NCBI GenBank assembly: GCA_025965895.1 | Contig: JAOPWC010000047.1 | Coordinates: 61,115 to 125,114 of the forward strand | Reading direction: 5' to 3' | Source of the DNA: Mycobacterium sp. | GTDB lineage: Bacteria > Actinomycetota > Actinomycetes > Mycobacteriales > Mycobacteriaceae | DNA: 64,000 nucleotides | Shown: positions 29,000-38,873 of the stretch, piece by piece | Layout: each line of letters starts with the position of its first letter | Numbering within the stretch: the stretch's first letter is position 1 | Notes under the pieces: generated by a model | What the model was told of the DNA's origin: nothing | Seen by the model: only the letters and a program-made list of their open reading frames with translations | Databases searched by the model: none | Translations under genes and position numbers: made by a program

Positions 29000-29476
29000 C
29001 TAGCACCTCGTGAAGTGCCGGGCAGTAACCGGACGCAACTGCCACGGTGCACCGGTTGACGCTGTCAGCCGTTCTAGCGCCTCATCGACCGAGCGGCGTG
29101 CCGGCAGCCGATGATTGCGGTCGGCGACGCGCCAGAGCGCGTTCACGGCGTCATTGCTGACCAGCGCCCATTCCAGACCCGCCCGCACGCATTCGGCCCC
29201 GATCCTCATCAGCGCGCGCAACCCGGCCACGGCGAGGAAATCGACGTCGCTGACGTCGAGGACCAAGGGGCGGCCCGTAGCAATCAAGCCACCGACATAG
29301 GCGCTGACCCGCGCGGCGTCGTAGGCATCGATATCGCCACTGACCGCGACAATCGTGGCTTCGTCGTGTTGCTGAGCACGCAGCAGCACACCCCCGCCGT
29401 CAGCAGCCCCGCCGCAGGCTCGCCCAGCCGGGGAAACGAAAGCGTACGTATGGGCGCAGTCATCAGTTCCTGGCAT
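29000..29476 (-). CDS. STAS-domain protein (anti-sigma factor antagonist-like)
   Basis: VAVSGDIDAYDAARVSAYVGGLIATGRPLVLDVSDVDFLAVAGLRALMRIG. Confidence 0.8.
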   Translation of the reverse strand: MPGTDDCAHTYAFVSPAGRACGGAADGGGVLLRAQQHDEATIVAVSGDIDAYDAARVSAYVGGLIATGRPLVLDVSDVDFLAVAGLRALMRIGAECVRAGLEWALVSNDAVNALWRVADRNHRLPARRSVDEALERLTASTGAPWQLRPVTARHFTRC

Positions 29477-29692
29477 AGGGCAACCCCGTCATCGATGTGT
29501 CGCAGCTTCGCGCGACAAGCACACCAATGTGCCCGGCGCGGTTGAGTCGGCAGGGCAAACGGGACCGACGGCTTTGAGTTCACCAGGCGCTGCCCAGCTG
29601 GTAGTCCAACCCCGGTGTTCAGCCTACCGAAGCGACGTTGGCGGTGCGCCGCCACGGCGCGATCTCATCGAGTAGCGCGCCGGCGGTGGCCC

Positions 29693-30187
29693 TTAGTTGT
29701 CTGCCGGTGACGGCGGTTTGACTGCCGCCCGGGTGGTGTTCGTGACGAGTTCGAGAAGCGCACAACGGCGCTCAGGATGGCTGAACCGCTGCAACGCCTG
29801 GTCCACCGAACTGACCAGGGGGTAGGTGTCGTTATGGTCAGCGGCGGCAAGCGTCACGCTGACCGCAGGGCCGGCGACCAGCGCCCATTCCACGCCGGCT
29901 TCGGCGCACTCGTCGTCGAACGCGAACAGGAACTGAAGACCTTGCACACCAAAAGAGTTCGTGTTGCTCAGATCAAGGATCACAGCCTTGTCAACGTAAA
30001 GGAAGCGACTGGCGGTCTCGCGCACGACGCCGGCGTTGGAGGCGTCGATGTTACCACTGACCGCGATCACCGTCGCCAGACTGCGCGTGTACGCCCTCAA
30101 TCCAGCGCCGCGGCAATCGATCTCAGAACTGCCGTAGCGGGGATCCAAGGTTGGACCGAACTTGGTTGTGTGATGAACAACAGTCAT
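29693..30187 (-). CDS. STAS-domain protein (anti-sigma factor antagonist-like)
   Basis: IAVSGNIDASNAGVVRETASRFLYVDKAVILDLSNTNSFGVQGLQFLFAF. Confidence 0.8.
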   Translation of the reverse strand: MTVVHHTTKFGPTLDPRYGSSEIDCRGAGLRAYTRSLATVIAVSGNIDASNAGVVRETASRFLYVDKAVILDLSNTNSFGVQGLQFLFAFDDECAEAGVEWALVAGPAVSVTLAAADHNDTYPLVSSVDQALQRFSHPERRCALLELVTNTTRAAVKPPSPADN

Positions 30188-30596
30188 GAGCTAACCGCCC
30201 GTCGAAGTCTCGCTGGTCTCTGTCGGAACACCCTGAGACCGATGACGCGGGAGTTCTCAACTAGTGAGAAGACTACCCGGGCGGCAGTGGTTATTCCGCC
30301 TGACCAGGGTTTTCTTATACACACCACAACGTATCCTCAAGACCGGCTCTGCTGGACAGTATCGGGTGGGACGCTGACCCGCAGGCTCCTGGCCGGCGTT
30401 GCCAGGAGCACGGCGAGGGCGCCCGGGGCCAGCCAGCGGATGCGCTCGCTTCCAGGATTGTGCACCGAGGTAAGGAATCCGGCGAACAGGGCGCCGGATA
30501 GCACGCTGGTGAAAGCGCCGAGCGCGTGACGAGCTCAGCGCTCCGCCGCAACGTCGGATTTTCTCCGCTCGCCCGAGGGTTCAGATCCGACAGGGT

Positions 30597-31466
30597 TTAC
30601 GCGGCGGGGGAGTTCCGAAAGGCGTCGGCGTGATCGACGACCCAGTCGGTGAAGGTGCGTGCGGGGCGGCCGAGGATCTTCTCCACGGCGCCGGTGACGG
30701 GGGTGGGCTTACCCAGGTCCCGCGTGTAGCGGGCCATCATCGCCTCGGCGAAGGACCGTGGTAGGCCGAGGGCGACAATACCCTGCGCGGCTGCCGCCGG
30801 CGAGATCTCCTCGTAGCGCAGCGGTTTACCGATCACCTCTCCGATGATGCCGACCATCTGCTCGTGGGTAACGGATTGCGGGCCGGTGATGGAAATCTTC
30901 TGCCCCGCCAGGCTGTGGTCGAGGAGCGCCCGGGCGAGCACGGCGGCCACGTCGATTTCGTGAATGAACGGGTCCGCGAAACCCGCGAACGGGCCGCGGA
31001 CGACATTGCCGTTTCGGATTTGCGCAGCCCACATGTCTGTCGTGTTGACCGCAAAGGAGCAGGGCCGCACGCTCACCCAGGTCAGACCGCTGCCGATGAC
31101 GACGTCCTCGACCTCCTTGTTGCGGTCGCCATTGAGCCGGGACGGCTGCCATGCGAGATCGTCATCGGCGTTGATTGCCGATAACACGGCGACGTGCTTG
31201 ACGCCGTGCTCGGCGGCCCACGCGAGCAGCGTGGGGGCGGCCTCTCCCACCGCACGGGGATGGACGAACAGCGTACTGACCCCGTGCAGGGCCGCCGCGA
31301 TCGTCGCGGGATCCGACAAGTCGCCGGCGACTTGTTCGACGGCTGACGGCAGAACATCGGTGTGCGGCGCGTGTCGGGCGACCGCGCGGACCTTTGCGCC
31401 CGCAGCAGCTAGCGCTTTGACAAGGGGCCGACCGATGGTGCCGGTCGCACCGGTAACGAGTATCAC
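30597..31466 (-). CDS. NAD(P)H-binding / NmrA-like atypical SDR
   Basis: GTG start; VILVTGATGTIGRPLVKALAAAGAKVRAVAR; SD-like GGAAGGATCAGCC. Confidence 0.88.
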   Translation of the reverse strand: MILVTGATGTIGRPLVKALAAAGAKVRAVARHAPHTDVLPSAVEQVAGDLSDPATIAAALHGVSTLFVHPRAVGEAAPTLLAWAAEHGVKHVAVLSAINADDDLAWQPSRLNGDRNKEVEDVVIGSGLTWVSVRPCSFAVNTTDMWAAQIRNGNVVRGPFAGFADPFIHEIDVAAVLARALLDHSLAGQKISITGPQSVTHEQMVGIIGEVIGKPLRYEEISPAAAAQGIVALGLPRSFAEAMMARYTRDLGKPTPVTGAVEKILGRPARTFTDWVVDHADAFRNSPAA

Positions 31467-32248
31467 GGCTGATCCTTCCGCAGAGTTGCCCCGGCCCGCC
31501 GCGACCGTTCGCCGCGGGGGAGACCTTTGTCCAGGTTGTGGGTTGCTGAGCCGGCATCGGGCTTTGAACGCGCCTCGCGGCGGATCATCTGCCGCACCGT
31601 CGGCGTGTGTTCGGTGGTCGAGACTACGACCGTTCTGCGGACCGTCGTCGCGTCGTCGGCCAGTGCCAGCAGGTAGTGGGCCAGATCGATACGCGCGGTG
31701 AAGCCGCCGATGGGATCGACCTCTCCGGCGTGGTACTCGGTTGGTTCGGGCAAATCGAACAGTCCGGAAGGCCTGACGACCGTCCACTCCAGATCGCTAC
31801 CGCGCACGGTCTTCTCCATTCGGCGCATGTCGTCGTAAACCGTCTTGCCGATGGTGCGCCTGATGATCGGCTCAAGGACCCGCAGCGCCAGTTGATTCCG
31901 GCTGCGTCGTGTCGGGTAGACGGCGGTCGAGCTCACCACAATCAGCCGTCGCACGCCAGCGGCACACATCGCGGCGACGATATTTCCGGTGCCGACGGAA
32001 TAGGTGTCGACGGGCTCCCTGGTGAAGGAAACGCCCAGGGTGGAGAGCACCACGTCGGCGCCGGCGACGACCTGCGCGACCGCGGCCTCGTCGTGCACGT
32101 CCACCCCCGCCACCGTCAACCCGGCGCCCGAAAGCGGGAATTCGTCGGGTCGGCGGGTGACCGCGACGACGCGGTGCCCGGCCGCGAGCGCCTCTCCGGT
32201 CAGTAGCCGCCCGGTCTGACCGTTAGCCCCGAAAATCACGATGTTCAT
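31463..32248 (-). CDS. NAD(P)H-binding atypical SDR
   Basis: MNIVIFGANGQTGRLLTGEALAAGHRVVAVTR; GTGA overlap with downstream SDR. Confidence 0.88.
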   Translation of the reverse strand: MNIVIFGANGQTGRLLTGEALAAGHRVVAVTRRPDEFPLSGAGLTVAGVDVHDEAAVAQVVAGADVVLSTLGVSFTREPVDTYSVGTGNIVAAMCAAGVRRLIVVSSTAVYPTRRSRNQLALRVLEPIIRRTIGKTVYDDMRRMEKTVRGSDLEWTVVRPSGLFDLPEPTEYHAGEVDPIGGFTARIDLAHYLLALADDATTVRRTVVVSTTEHTPTVRQMIRREARSKPDAGSATHNLDKGLPRGERSRRAGATLRKDQP

Positions 32249-32265
32249 GACCACCTCCACAACTA

Positions 32266-32280
32266 ATCACCTGACGTGAT
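32266..32280. promoter_or_regulatory. inverted repeat ATCAC-CTGAC-GTGAT upstream of the SDR pair
   Basis: Perfect 5-bp arms 18 nt upstream of the SDR ATG. Confidence 0.4.
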
Positions 32281-32549
32281 CATCACGCTAGATGACAATC
32301 AAGTAAAGTGCAAGTCTGGAGCAACTCATCCCCATCGACCTGGCTCGACGAGCGCCTCCCGTTTCTGCTCGCACAGCTGAGCTCGCATCGCGCCACGGCT
32401 TCCAGCACCGGTGCAACCGACACCTGCGCGGGCTGGGGCCCCTTTCGGGCCGCCGTCGATGGCGACGGTCTACCCGGATACGGCGGGCCGGCGGCCGCGG
32501 CTTCGGGATGGTTGAACCCGGGCCCCACGCGCGCGCTGTTGACCCGCTG

Positions 32550-33541
32550 GCCCCGGTCTCAGTCACCGCCGCCTGCGGGACGCTTACCGATGTGCAGATG
32601 GTCAATGACGCAGGCAAGCACATCGACGCCGTGATGACCGCGGACCACACCGCATGGCATCCCGTTGTGCCGCTCGGGTACGGGCGCACCTACACGTTTA
32701 CGGTGCCGGGGACTGGGCGGAAGCCCGTCGCCCAGGTTGGGTCGTTTTCCACCCTGATGCCGCGCAGCCAAACCAAGGTGTACCTCAAAACTCCCGCCGA
32801 CGCCGCGCTGCAGGACGGCGGCACCTACGGCGTCGGAACCGTGATCGTGGCGCAGTTCGACGAGCAGATCAAGGACCGGGCTGCCGCGGAACGCCAGTTG
32901 GTGGTGAATACCTCTCCGCCGGTCGCGGGTTCGTGGTACTGGCTGGATGACCAGAACGCTCACTGGCGCCCCGAGCACTACTACACAGCGGGGACGGCGA
33001 TCACCGTAAACGCGAACCTTTACGGAGCGCAGTTGGCGGGCTTTTCGGGCAGGAAGATGAACACGTCTCGTCCAGGATCGGTGAGTCGCAGGTGGCCATC
33101 GCCAATGATGCGACCAAAGAGGTCAGCGTCTATCAAAACGGTAACCTGGTGCGCACCATGGCGACTTCCATGGGGACGGGCGGCACCCAACAGATAGCCG
33201 GGCGAACGTTGTCGTTTTGGACTCCGCCCGGTGTCTACACCGTGCTCGACAAAGGCAACGCGGTGGTGATGGATTCCTCCACCTTCGGGCTTCCGAAGAA
33301 TTCCCGGTTGGGATACCGGGAGACCATCAATTACGCCACCCGCATCAGCGCAGGGCAATACCGACACCTCTCACGGATGCCTGAATCTCAACGCCGACAA
33401 CGCCAAGTGGTTCTTCGACTTGTCCCGGGCCGGCGATGTCGTGGAGGTCCGCAACAGCGGCGGCCCACCGCTCACCGTCGCGCAGGACGGCGACTGGACC
33501 GTGCCCCGGGATCAGTGGCGCAAAGGCAGCGTGCTGAGCTG
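32550..33541 (+). pseudogene. L,D-transpeptidase (YkuD, mycobacterial Ldt type) remnant
   Basis: GKHIDAVMTADHTAWHPVVPLGYGRTYTFTV...VGTVIVAQFDEQIKDRAAAERQLVV (frame 1); VYQNGNLVRTMATSMGTGGTQQ...TPPGVYTVLDK...ATRIS (frame 2); GNTDTSHGCLNLNADNAKWFFDLSRAGDVVEV (frame 3). Confidence 0.85.
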
Positions 33542-33694
33542 AGAAGCCCACTGGTCGAAAGCGTCGTGCCTGGCGAGCGTCAGCGCAGGTCAATGGCTTT
33601 TGCCGCAACGATCGGACTCAGCAAGTGCGCGGTGGTGTCGCAATGTTGCCTGTTTGTCGCGCATCGGCTGCACCGGCACCGGTCGGGTGGGATC

Positions 33695-35203
33695 ATGCCC
33701 GACGTGGCCACCGACACCCAGCCCAGCATCTCCTATCCTGCTCTTGGCTCGCGTCCGCACCGGCGCGAGGCCGACCCACTCGCTCCATATGTCATCGTGT
33801 TGTTCGGTGCCACCGGTGACCTTGCCAAACGGAAGCTCATTCCCGGTCTGGCATACCTGAAACAATCTGCCCTGGCCCCCGACATCCGCGTGGTCGCCAC
33901 CTCTCTCGAGGATTTGTCCGACGACGAGTTCCGCGCCCTGGCCCGGGAAGCCGTGAAGCAATTCGGGAGCCACCAACCGACCGACGAACAATGGGCGCAT
34001 TTCGCGAGCACGGTCAGCTACGTCCCTCAAAGCGCGGGACCCGATGCGCTGGCCGGTGCCGTCGCCGCTGCCGAGAACGAGTTGGGCCGCGATGTCCGCA
34101 GACTGCATTATTTGTCGGTTCCGCCCAAGGCCGCACAGTCCGTCATCAGGATGTTGAAGGACGCAAACCTGGTGGACCGCTCCCGGGTCGTAATGGAGAA
34201 GCCGTTTGGCACCGATCTGACCACTGCGGTAGAGCTCAACAATTTCGTGCACGACACATTTCGCGAATCCCAGATCTTTCGCATCGACCATTTTCTCGGG
34301 AAGGAGGCCGCCCAGAATATCCTGGCGTTCCGGTTCGCCAACGGCCTGTTCGAGCCGATCTGGAACCGCAACTTCATCGATCACATCCAGATCGACATCC
34401 CCGAGACGCTTGGCCTGGACCAGCGGGCGAATTTCTACGAAAGCACCGGCGCCTATAAGGACATGGTGGTCACCCATCTGTTCCAGGTGATGGCGTTCGT
34501 CGTAATGGAGCCGCCGACCGCCCTGGAGCCACGGGCGATCGGCGAGGAAAAGAACAAGGTGTTCCGATCGATGTTGCCGGTGAATCCCGCGCATGTAGTG
34601 CGAGGTCAGTACGTGGGTTATCGGCACGAAGAGGGTGTGGCACGGGATTCCGACACCGAGACGTTCATCGCCCTGAAGGTCGGAATAGATAACTGGCGCT
34701 GGGCAGGAGTGCCGATATATCTGCGCAGCGGCAAGAAACTCGCCGAGGGTCAGCGGATCATCTCCGTCGCGTTCCGTGAAGCGCCACGGTCGATGTTTCC
34801 GCCCGATTCAGGTGTCGGCTCGCACGGTCCTGATCATCTGACCTTCGACCTTGCCGAGGACTCGAAGGTGTCGTTGTCCTTCTATGGCAAGCGCCCAGGC
34901 CCCGGCATGAAGCTCGACAAGCTCTCAATGCAGTTCTCCACACAAGAGACCGACCGCGTCGGCGACGTCCTGGAGGCCTACGAGCGGCTGATTCTGGACG
35001 CCATGCGCGGCGACCACACCCTCTTCACCACCGCCGAGGGCATCGAGTCGCTGTGGGACCGCTCCACCCCGCTGTTGGAGGACCCGCCTCCGGTGAAGAT
35101 GTACCCGGTCGGCACGTGGGGACCCAACGCCATCCATCAACTCATCGCTCCCAATGCTTGGCGACTGCCGTTCGAGCGGGCGTGGCGGGATAAGAGACGC
35201 TGA
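33695..35203 (+). CDS. zwf: glucose-6-phosphate 1-dehydrogenase
   Basis: VIVLFGATGDLAKRKLIPGLAYL, VVMEKPFGTDL, RIDHFLGKEAAQNILAFRFAN. Confidence 0.95.
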   Translation: MPDVATDTQPSISYPALGSRPHRREADPLAPYVIVLFGATGDLAKRKLIPGLAYLKQSALAPDIRVVATSLEDLSDDEFRALAREAVKQFGSHQPTDEQWAHFASTVSYVPQSAGPDALAGAVAAAENELGRDVRRLHYLSVPPKAAQSVIRMLKDANLVDRSRVVMEKPFGTDLTTAVELNNFVHDTFRESQIFRIDHFLGKEAAQNILAFRFANGLFEPIWNRNFIDHIQIDIPETLGLDQRANFYESTGAYKDMVVTHLFQVMAFVVMEPPTALEPRAIGEEKNKVFRSMLPVNPAHVVRGQYVGYRHEEGVARDSDTETFIALKVGIDNWRWAGVPIYLRSGKKLAEGQRIISVAFREAPRSMFPPDSGVGSHGPDHLTFDLAEDSKVSLSFYGKRPGPGMKLDKLSMQFSTQETDRVGDVLEAYERLILDAMRGDHTLFTTAEGIESLWDRSTPLLEDPPPVKMYPVGTWGPNAIHQLIAPNAWRLPFERAWRDKRR

Positions 35204-35332
35204 GTGCGGGCCGCTTTCGACGTCGTGTGGTCGGCTGACGAGTCCGATGCGACCGGGCGGAATCGCGCCACGCGGCGGGCGTTGATTAGAACGGCTTTTG
35301 TCAGCACACAGGAGCAGCCCGCGTTTCACCCA

Positions 35333-35950
35333 TCACGATGAAGTAAAACTGCTCAACAGCGCGCGCATGGACTTCGCGACCGCGTGACGCGTCCCTACCG
35401 GGTCGGCGGAGCTCGCGATCAACATGGCGCCGCGGGTCAGTGCCCCCAAGAGAAGCCGGGTGGTCGTTTCGGGGTCGTCGACGCGGATCGCGCCGCCCTC
35501 GGCCGCGCCGGTGAGTGCCGCCACGATCACGGCGTGCGCGTAGCGCTCGTCGAGTTCGGTGTATCGGGCCAGGCCCAGCACCGCTGGGCCGTCCAGCACG
35601 AGGATGCGCTGCACATCGGGCTGCAGGACGCCATCGAGAAACGCTTCGAAGCCACGCGCAAGCTCCTCCAGATCGTCGGGCGCACCTTGGGCCGCGCTGG
35701 TGGCCGCGGTCATCAATTCGGTGTGCGCATGTTCGAAAACCGCCTCGAAAAGTGCTGTCTTGGTGGGGAAGTGATGATACAGCGCGCCGGTGGTCACACG
35801 GGCCTCGCGCGCGAGATCCTCGACGGACGTCGCGCGATAGCCCCGCGCGCCGAACAGGCGACGCCCCGCCCGCACGAGCGCAGAACGGGTCTGGGCAACC
35901 TGTTCGGCGCGCAGTGAGCGCGGCGGCGAGGAGAACCGTGAATCAGGCAT
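35333..35950 (-). CDS. TetR-family regulator
   Basis: ALVRAGRRLFGARGYRATSVEDLAREARVTTGALYHHFPTKTALFEAVF. Confidence 0.92.
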   Translation of the reverse strand: MPDSRFSSPPRSLRAEQVAQTRSALVRAGRRLFGARGYRATSVEDLAREARVTTGALYHHFPTKTALFEAVFEHAHTELMTAATSAAQGAPDDLEELARGFEAFLDGVLQPDVQRILVLDGPAVLGLARYTELDERYAHAVIVAALTGAAEGGAIRVDDPETTTRLLLGALTRGAMLIASSADPVGTRHAVAKSMRALLSSFTSS

Positions 35951-35986
35951 GACGTTCTTCCGCTGGTGCTGTCGAAACCGACAGCC

Positions 35987-36005
35987 TATTGACATAGTGA
36001 CAATA
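35987..36005. promoter_or_regulatory. palindrome TATTGACATAGTGACAATA between divergent TetR and MDMPI-like genes
   Basis: TATTGnCAnnnTGnCAATA symmetry over 19 bp. Confidence 0.55.
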
Positions 36006-36060
36006 TGTGCAATAGTACGGATATCTGAGCGAGCAATTCCGGCCGAATCGAGAAAAGCCC

Positions 36061-36915
36061 ATGACATCCGCACCCCCCTACGTTCTCGGATCCGCCGACG
36101 ACACCCGCCGCACCCACGACGCGACCCTCGACGCCCTGCACGGCGCGGTCGGGCGCAGCGCGGCGCTCTGGCGCCGAGTCGCTGACCCAGGCGCGCCGGT
36201 GCCCGGTCTGACCTGGACAGCCGCCGAGACGGCGGCCCATGTGGTAGGCGACCTACGCGACTATGCGCAGGTCCTGACACGCCATGCCAACGGTTGGATG
36301 ACCCGGGCCGACCGGCGATTTGAATCGCCGTCGCGGCTCAGCGCCCTCGTCAACGCGCGCCACCTGACGGTGGTTTCCGAGCGCGATATGCACCGGCTCG
36401 CCGATCTGCTGGAGGAGACGGCGGCGGTCTACCTGGCCGCGGCGCGCTCCGTCGACACCACCTCGGTGGTCCCGACGCCGAACGGCTTGACGCTCACTCC
36501 GCCCGTAATGACCACTCTGTTGCTGGGCGAGCAACTCATCCACGGTGTGGACATTGGGCGGGCCGCCAACATCCCCTGGACCATCAGCCGAAATGACGCC
36601 CTGTTGGTCATCCCCGGGGTGCTCAGCGTGGCGCCGCAGTACCTGCGTCGGTCCCGTGCTGCGGTGCGGATGAGTTTCGAACTGCGGATGCGCGGCGGCG
36701 GACACTACCGCTTGGCGGTCAACCACGGCACCGCGGTGGTCAGCGCCGCGGGGGAGAAGGTCGACTGCGTGATCACCGCAGATCCGGTCGCGTTTCTGCT
36801 CGCCGGCTACGGCAGGATCCCGCAATTCTCGGCCATCGTGCGGGGGAAGATCCGCGCTGGCGGCAGAAAGCCTTGGCGAGCAATGAGTTTCGGCACCTTG
36901 CTCTCGCACCCTTGA
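36061..36915 (+). CDS. maleylpyruvate isomerase/mycothiol-dependent (MDMPI-like) N-terminal domain protein with SCP2-like C-terminus
   Basis: VPGLTWTAAETAAHVVGDLRDYA...GEQLIHGVDIGRA. Confidence 0.75.
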   Translation: MTSAPPYVLGSADDTRRTHDATLDALHGAVGRSAALWRRVADPGAPVPGLTWTAAETAAHVVGDLRDYAQVLTRHANGWMTRADRRFESPSRLSALVNARHLTVVSERDMHRLADLLEETAAVYLAAARSVDTTSVVPTPNGLTLTPPVMTTLLLGEQLIHGVDIGRAANIPWTISRNDALLVIPGVLSVAPQYLRRSRAAVRMSFELRMRGGGHYRLAVNHGTAVVSAAGEKVDCVITADPVAFLLAGYGRIPQFSAIVRGKIRAGGRKPWRAMSFGTLLSHP

Positions 36916-37162
36916 GACGAGCTGACGGCCGACACATCAGCTCACTGCAGAGGAAACTGCAGCCAGGGGATCGACGCCAAGCTAACCTGGGCAGATAAGG
37001 GACGCCGGAAGAGCGCAGACACGCTCGGTGGCTGGCGCGATTGAGTCTCCGTTGAAATTTGCCGTTCGGTGGGTGTCGACGGCGAGGTCGCGGCTCGACG
37101 GTTGCTGGCGCGTGCGCCGCCCACGACTGGACCGGCTGAAAGATCGGGGAAGTAGGCGCACT

Positions 37163-37795
37163 GTGCCCGAGAACGTGATCTTCAGCTATGACTCTGCTTA
37201 CCAGCCCGCCTTCCAGTACTTTTCGACTCCAAGCGGGTGTGTGGGCGGCGGCAACACGCTTGAGGAGGCGCGGAACTCGTATCGATCCGCTCTGGCCCGT
37301 GTGCTGGGGGTGAGCGAGGACCAACTGCCCGCCGTGGTCGAGCACCTTCAGACGTCTGTCGACGGGGTGTCGCTGAGAACCCGCCTCGGCGCTGACCCCG
37401 ATGACCGTGTCTATGGTCGGATGTTCGTCGAGATGCTCCTGCGGGGGCGCGCGATGGATGGATTCCGGACATATCTTGAATCGGCTACCACGGCGGGCGG
37501 AATGCCGTCTGTCGTCATCGTTCAACCCGACGACACTGTCGGTTTCATCCTTGACCAGATGACGGCGCACGACGCGTTGTGGATCGTTTATCCACGAACT
37601 CACGAAACTATTGACTGGGTGGCCATTTTCGGGCCCGAAGCCGAAGGTGCAGACCTGCTCCTGTATTCGTTCGACGGCATGCACTCTCGAAATATGCCGA
37701 TTCACACGTTTGTGAAGACATACGTCAGGGGCGATATCCGTCGGCTGCGCCTGCTCTCGCACCCCACATTGCGCTCAACGGGCAAGAAGCACTGA
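37163..37795 (+). CDS. hypothetical protein, N-terminus HicB-like
   Basis: FSYDSAYQPAFQYFSTPSGCVGGGNTLEEARNSYRSALARVLG resembles HicB; about 150-aa uncharacterised C-terminal part. Confidence 0.55.
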   Translation: MPENVIFSYDSAYQPAFQYFSTPSGCVGGGNTLEEARNSYRSALARVLGVSEDQLPAVVEHLQTSVDGVSLRTRLGADPDDRVYGRMFVEMLLRGRAMDGFRTYLESATTAGGMPSVVIVQPDDTVGFILDQMTAHDALWIVYPRTHETIDWVAIFGPEAEGADLLLYSFDGMHSRNMPIHTFVKTYVRGDIRRLRLLSHPTLRSTGKKH

Positions 37796-38163
37796 GGGTT
37801 CTGTAACCCGTGCGCGCCGAACCATGTTGTCGAACGAGGGCGTTGTCGATCCGCGGCGTCACACCGCCGGTGTTAACGGCGAGGGTTGACGCCCGGCGAT
37901 TGGAGGACAGTTCGAGCGATCCGACGATGGGGCGCCGCACCCGCTTGGTGCGGTGATACGCGGTCTCGGCCGGTTTAGGTGCCCCCGGGTCGTTCAGTCC
38001 ATTGGGCACGTCTTCGTGCGTTATGGCCGGCATGGCGCTAGCCTCGACCCAGGTTGAGCAAGCAGCCGGACAGTAATGCGGCATCGACTCACACCCGATC
38101 TGTCGTTCGCTCGACCGGCGGCGTGTTGGCCTGAGGTCGAAACGCATCGACGATCGGCACCTA

Positions 38164-38193
38164 ATTTGATGATATATCATTTGATGATATATC
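38164..38193. repeat. perfect 15-bp tandem duplication ATTTGATGATATATC x2 at STAS gene start
   Basis: 38164..38178 and 38179..38193 are identical. Confidence 0.95.
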
Positions 38194-38603
38194 GCGACGA
38201 GCGCCCGCCCAGTCCACTTCTTGCCCCCGCGGATGTTCAGCCGCTCCACTGCCACGGCGCGGTGGTGAAGGTTCGGCTCGAGGGCCCGGGGATTGTGGTG
38301 GCGGTCAGCGGTGACATTGACGCCACCAACAGCGATCAGGTGAGCGAGTATGTGCATCGCTTCGTGTCCGGTGACCGGGCGCTCATCGTCGACTTCACCG
38401 ATATCGGCTTTCTGGGGGTGCAGGGCCTTCGCGCACTGCTGGCGTTGGCCGACGCATGCCGCAGAGCGGGTGTGGACTGCGCCGTGGTCGCCGGTCAGTC
38501 CGTGCACCGGCTGCTGCGCATCGTCGGCCGCCGGCATGTGCTCGCAGTGGCCTCGGTCGCCGAGGCGTTGCAGCAGTGCGGCCGCGCCAATGATCGGATG
38601 TGA
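38169..38603 (+). CDS. STAS-domain protein (anti-sigma factor antagonist-like)
   Basis: VVAVSGDIDATNSDQVSEYVHRFVSGDRALIVDFTDIGFLGVQGLRALLAL; ATG 38169 or 38184. Confidence 0.8.
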   Translation: MIYHLMIYRDERPPSPLLAPADVQPLHCHGAVVKVRLEGPGIVVAVSGDIDATNSDQVSEYVHRFVSGDRALIVDFTDIGFLGVQGLRALLALADACRRAGVDCAVVAGQSVHRLLRIVGRRHVLAVASVAEALQQCGRANDRM

Positions 38604-38873
38604 ACTCGGCGCGCGCCAAGGTTCACCCCGGACGGACACGAATTCGGTTGACCGCAGCCATCACCACGCCGCAATCGTTCGTTGAGCAAGATCCCTGCAT
38701 CGGCCTCGGCCTCGCGGTGACTGCCCTCGGTCGTCGGAATGAGGGGAGACAGCCAGCGGCGTAGGCTGAGCATCGCGACATCAAGTGCGAGTGTTACGGC
38801 CAGCGGCCACGCACCGGGAGTAGCGAAATGGGCCCCGTAGACGGGCCGGTCAGGGTCGGGTTTTGGTGGATCG

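Noticed and set aside
30315-30551. Minus-strand hydrophobic fragment (AFTSVLSGALFAGFLTSVHNPGSERIRWLAPGALAVLLATPARSLRV)
   Set aside because: May be a membrane-protein remnant, but no family recognised and no start or stop context.
33092-35203. 703-aa ORF suggesting an L,D-transpeptidase-G6PD fusion
   Set aside because: The first ~85 aa are Ldt pseudogene frame, then the wrong frame is read until the real zwf start at 33695. The true Ldt C-terminus is in another frame and ends at 33541.
37800-38080. Minus-strand sequence ITHEDVPNGLNDPGAPKPAETAYHRTKRVRRPIVGSLELS as a possible regulator or transposon remnant
   Set aside because: No confident family assignment from sequence reading.
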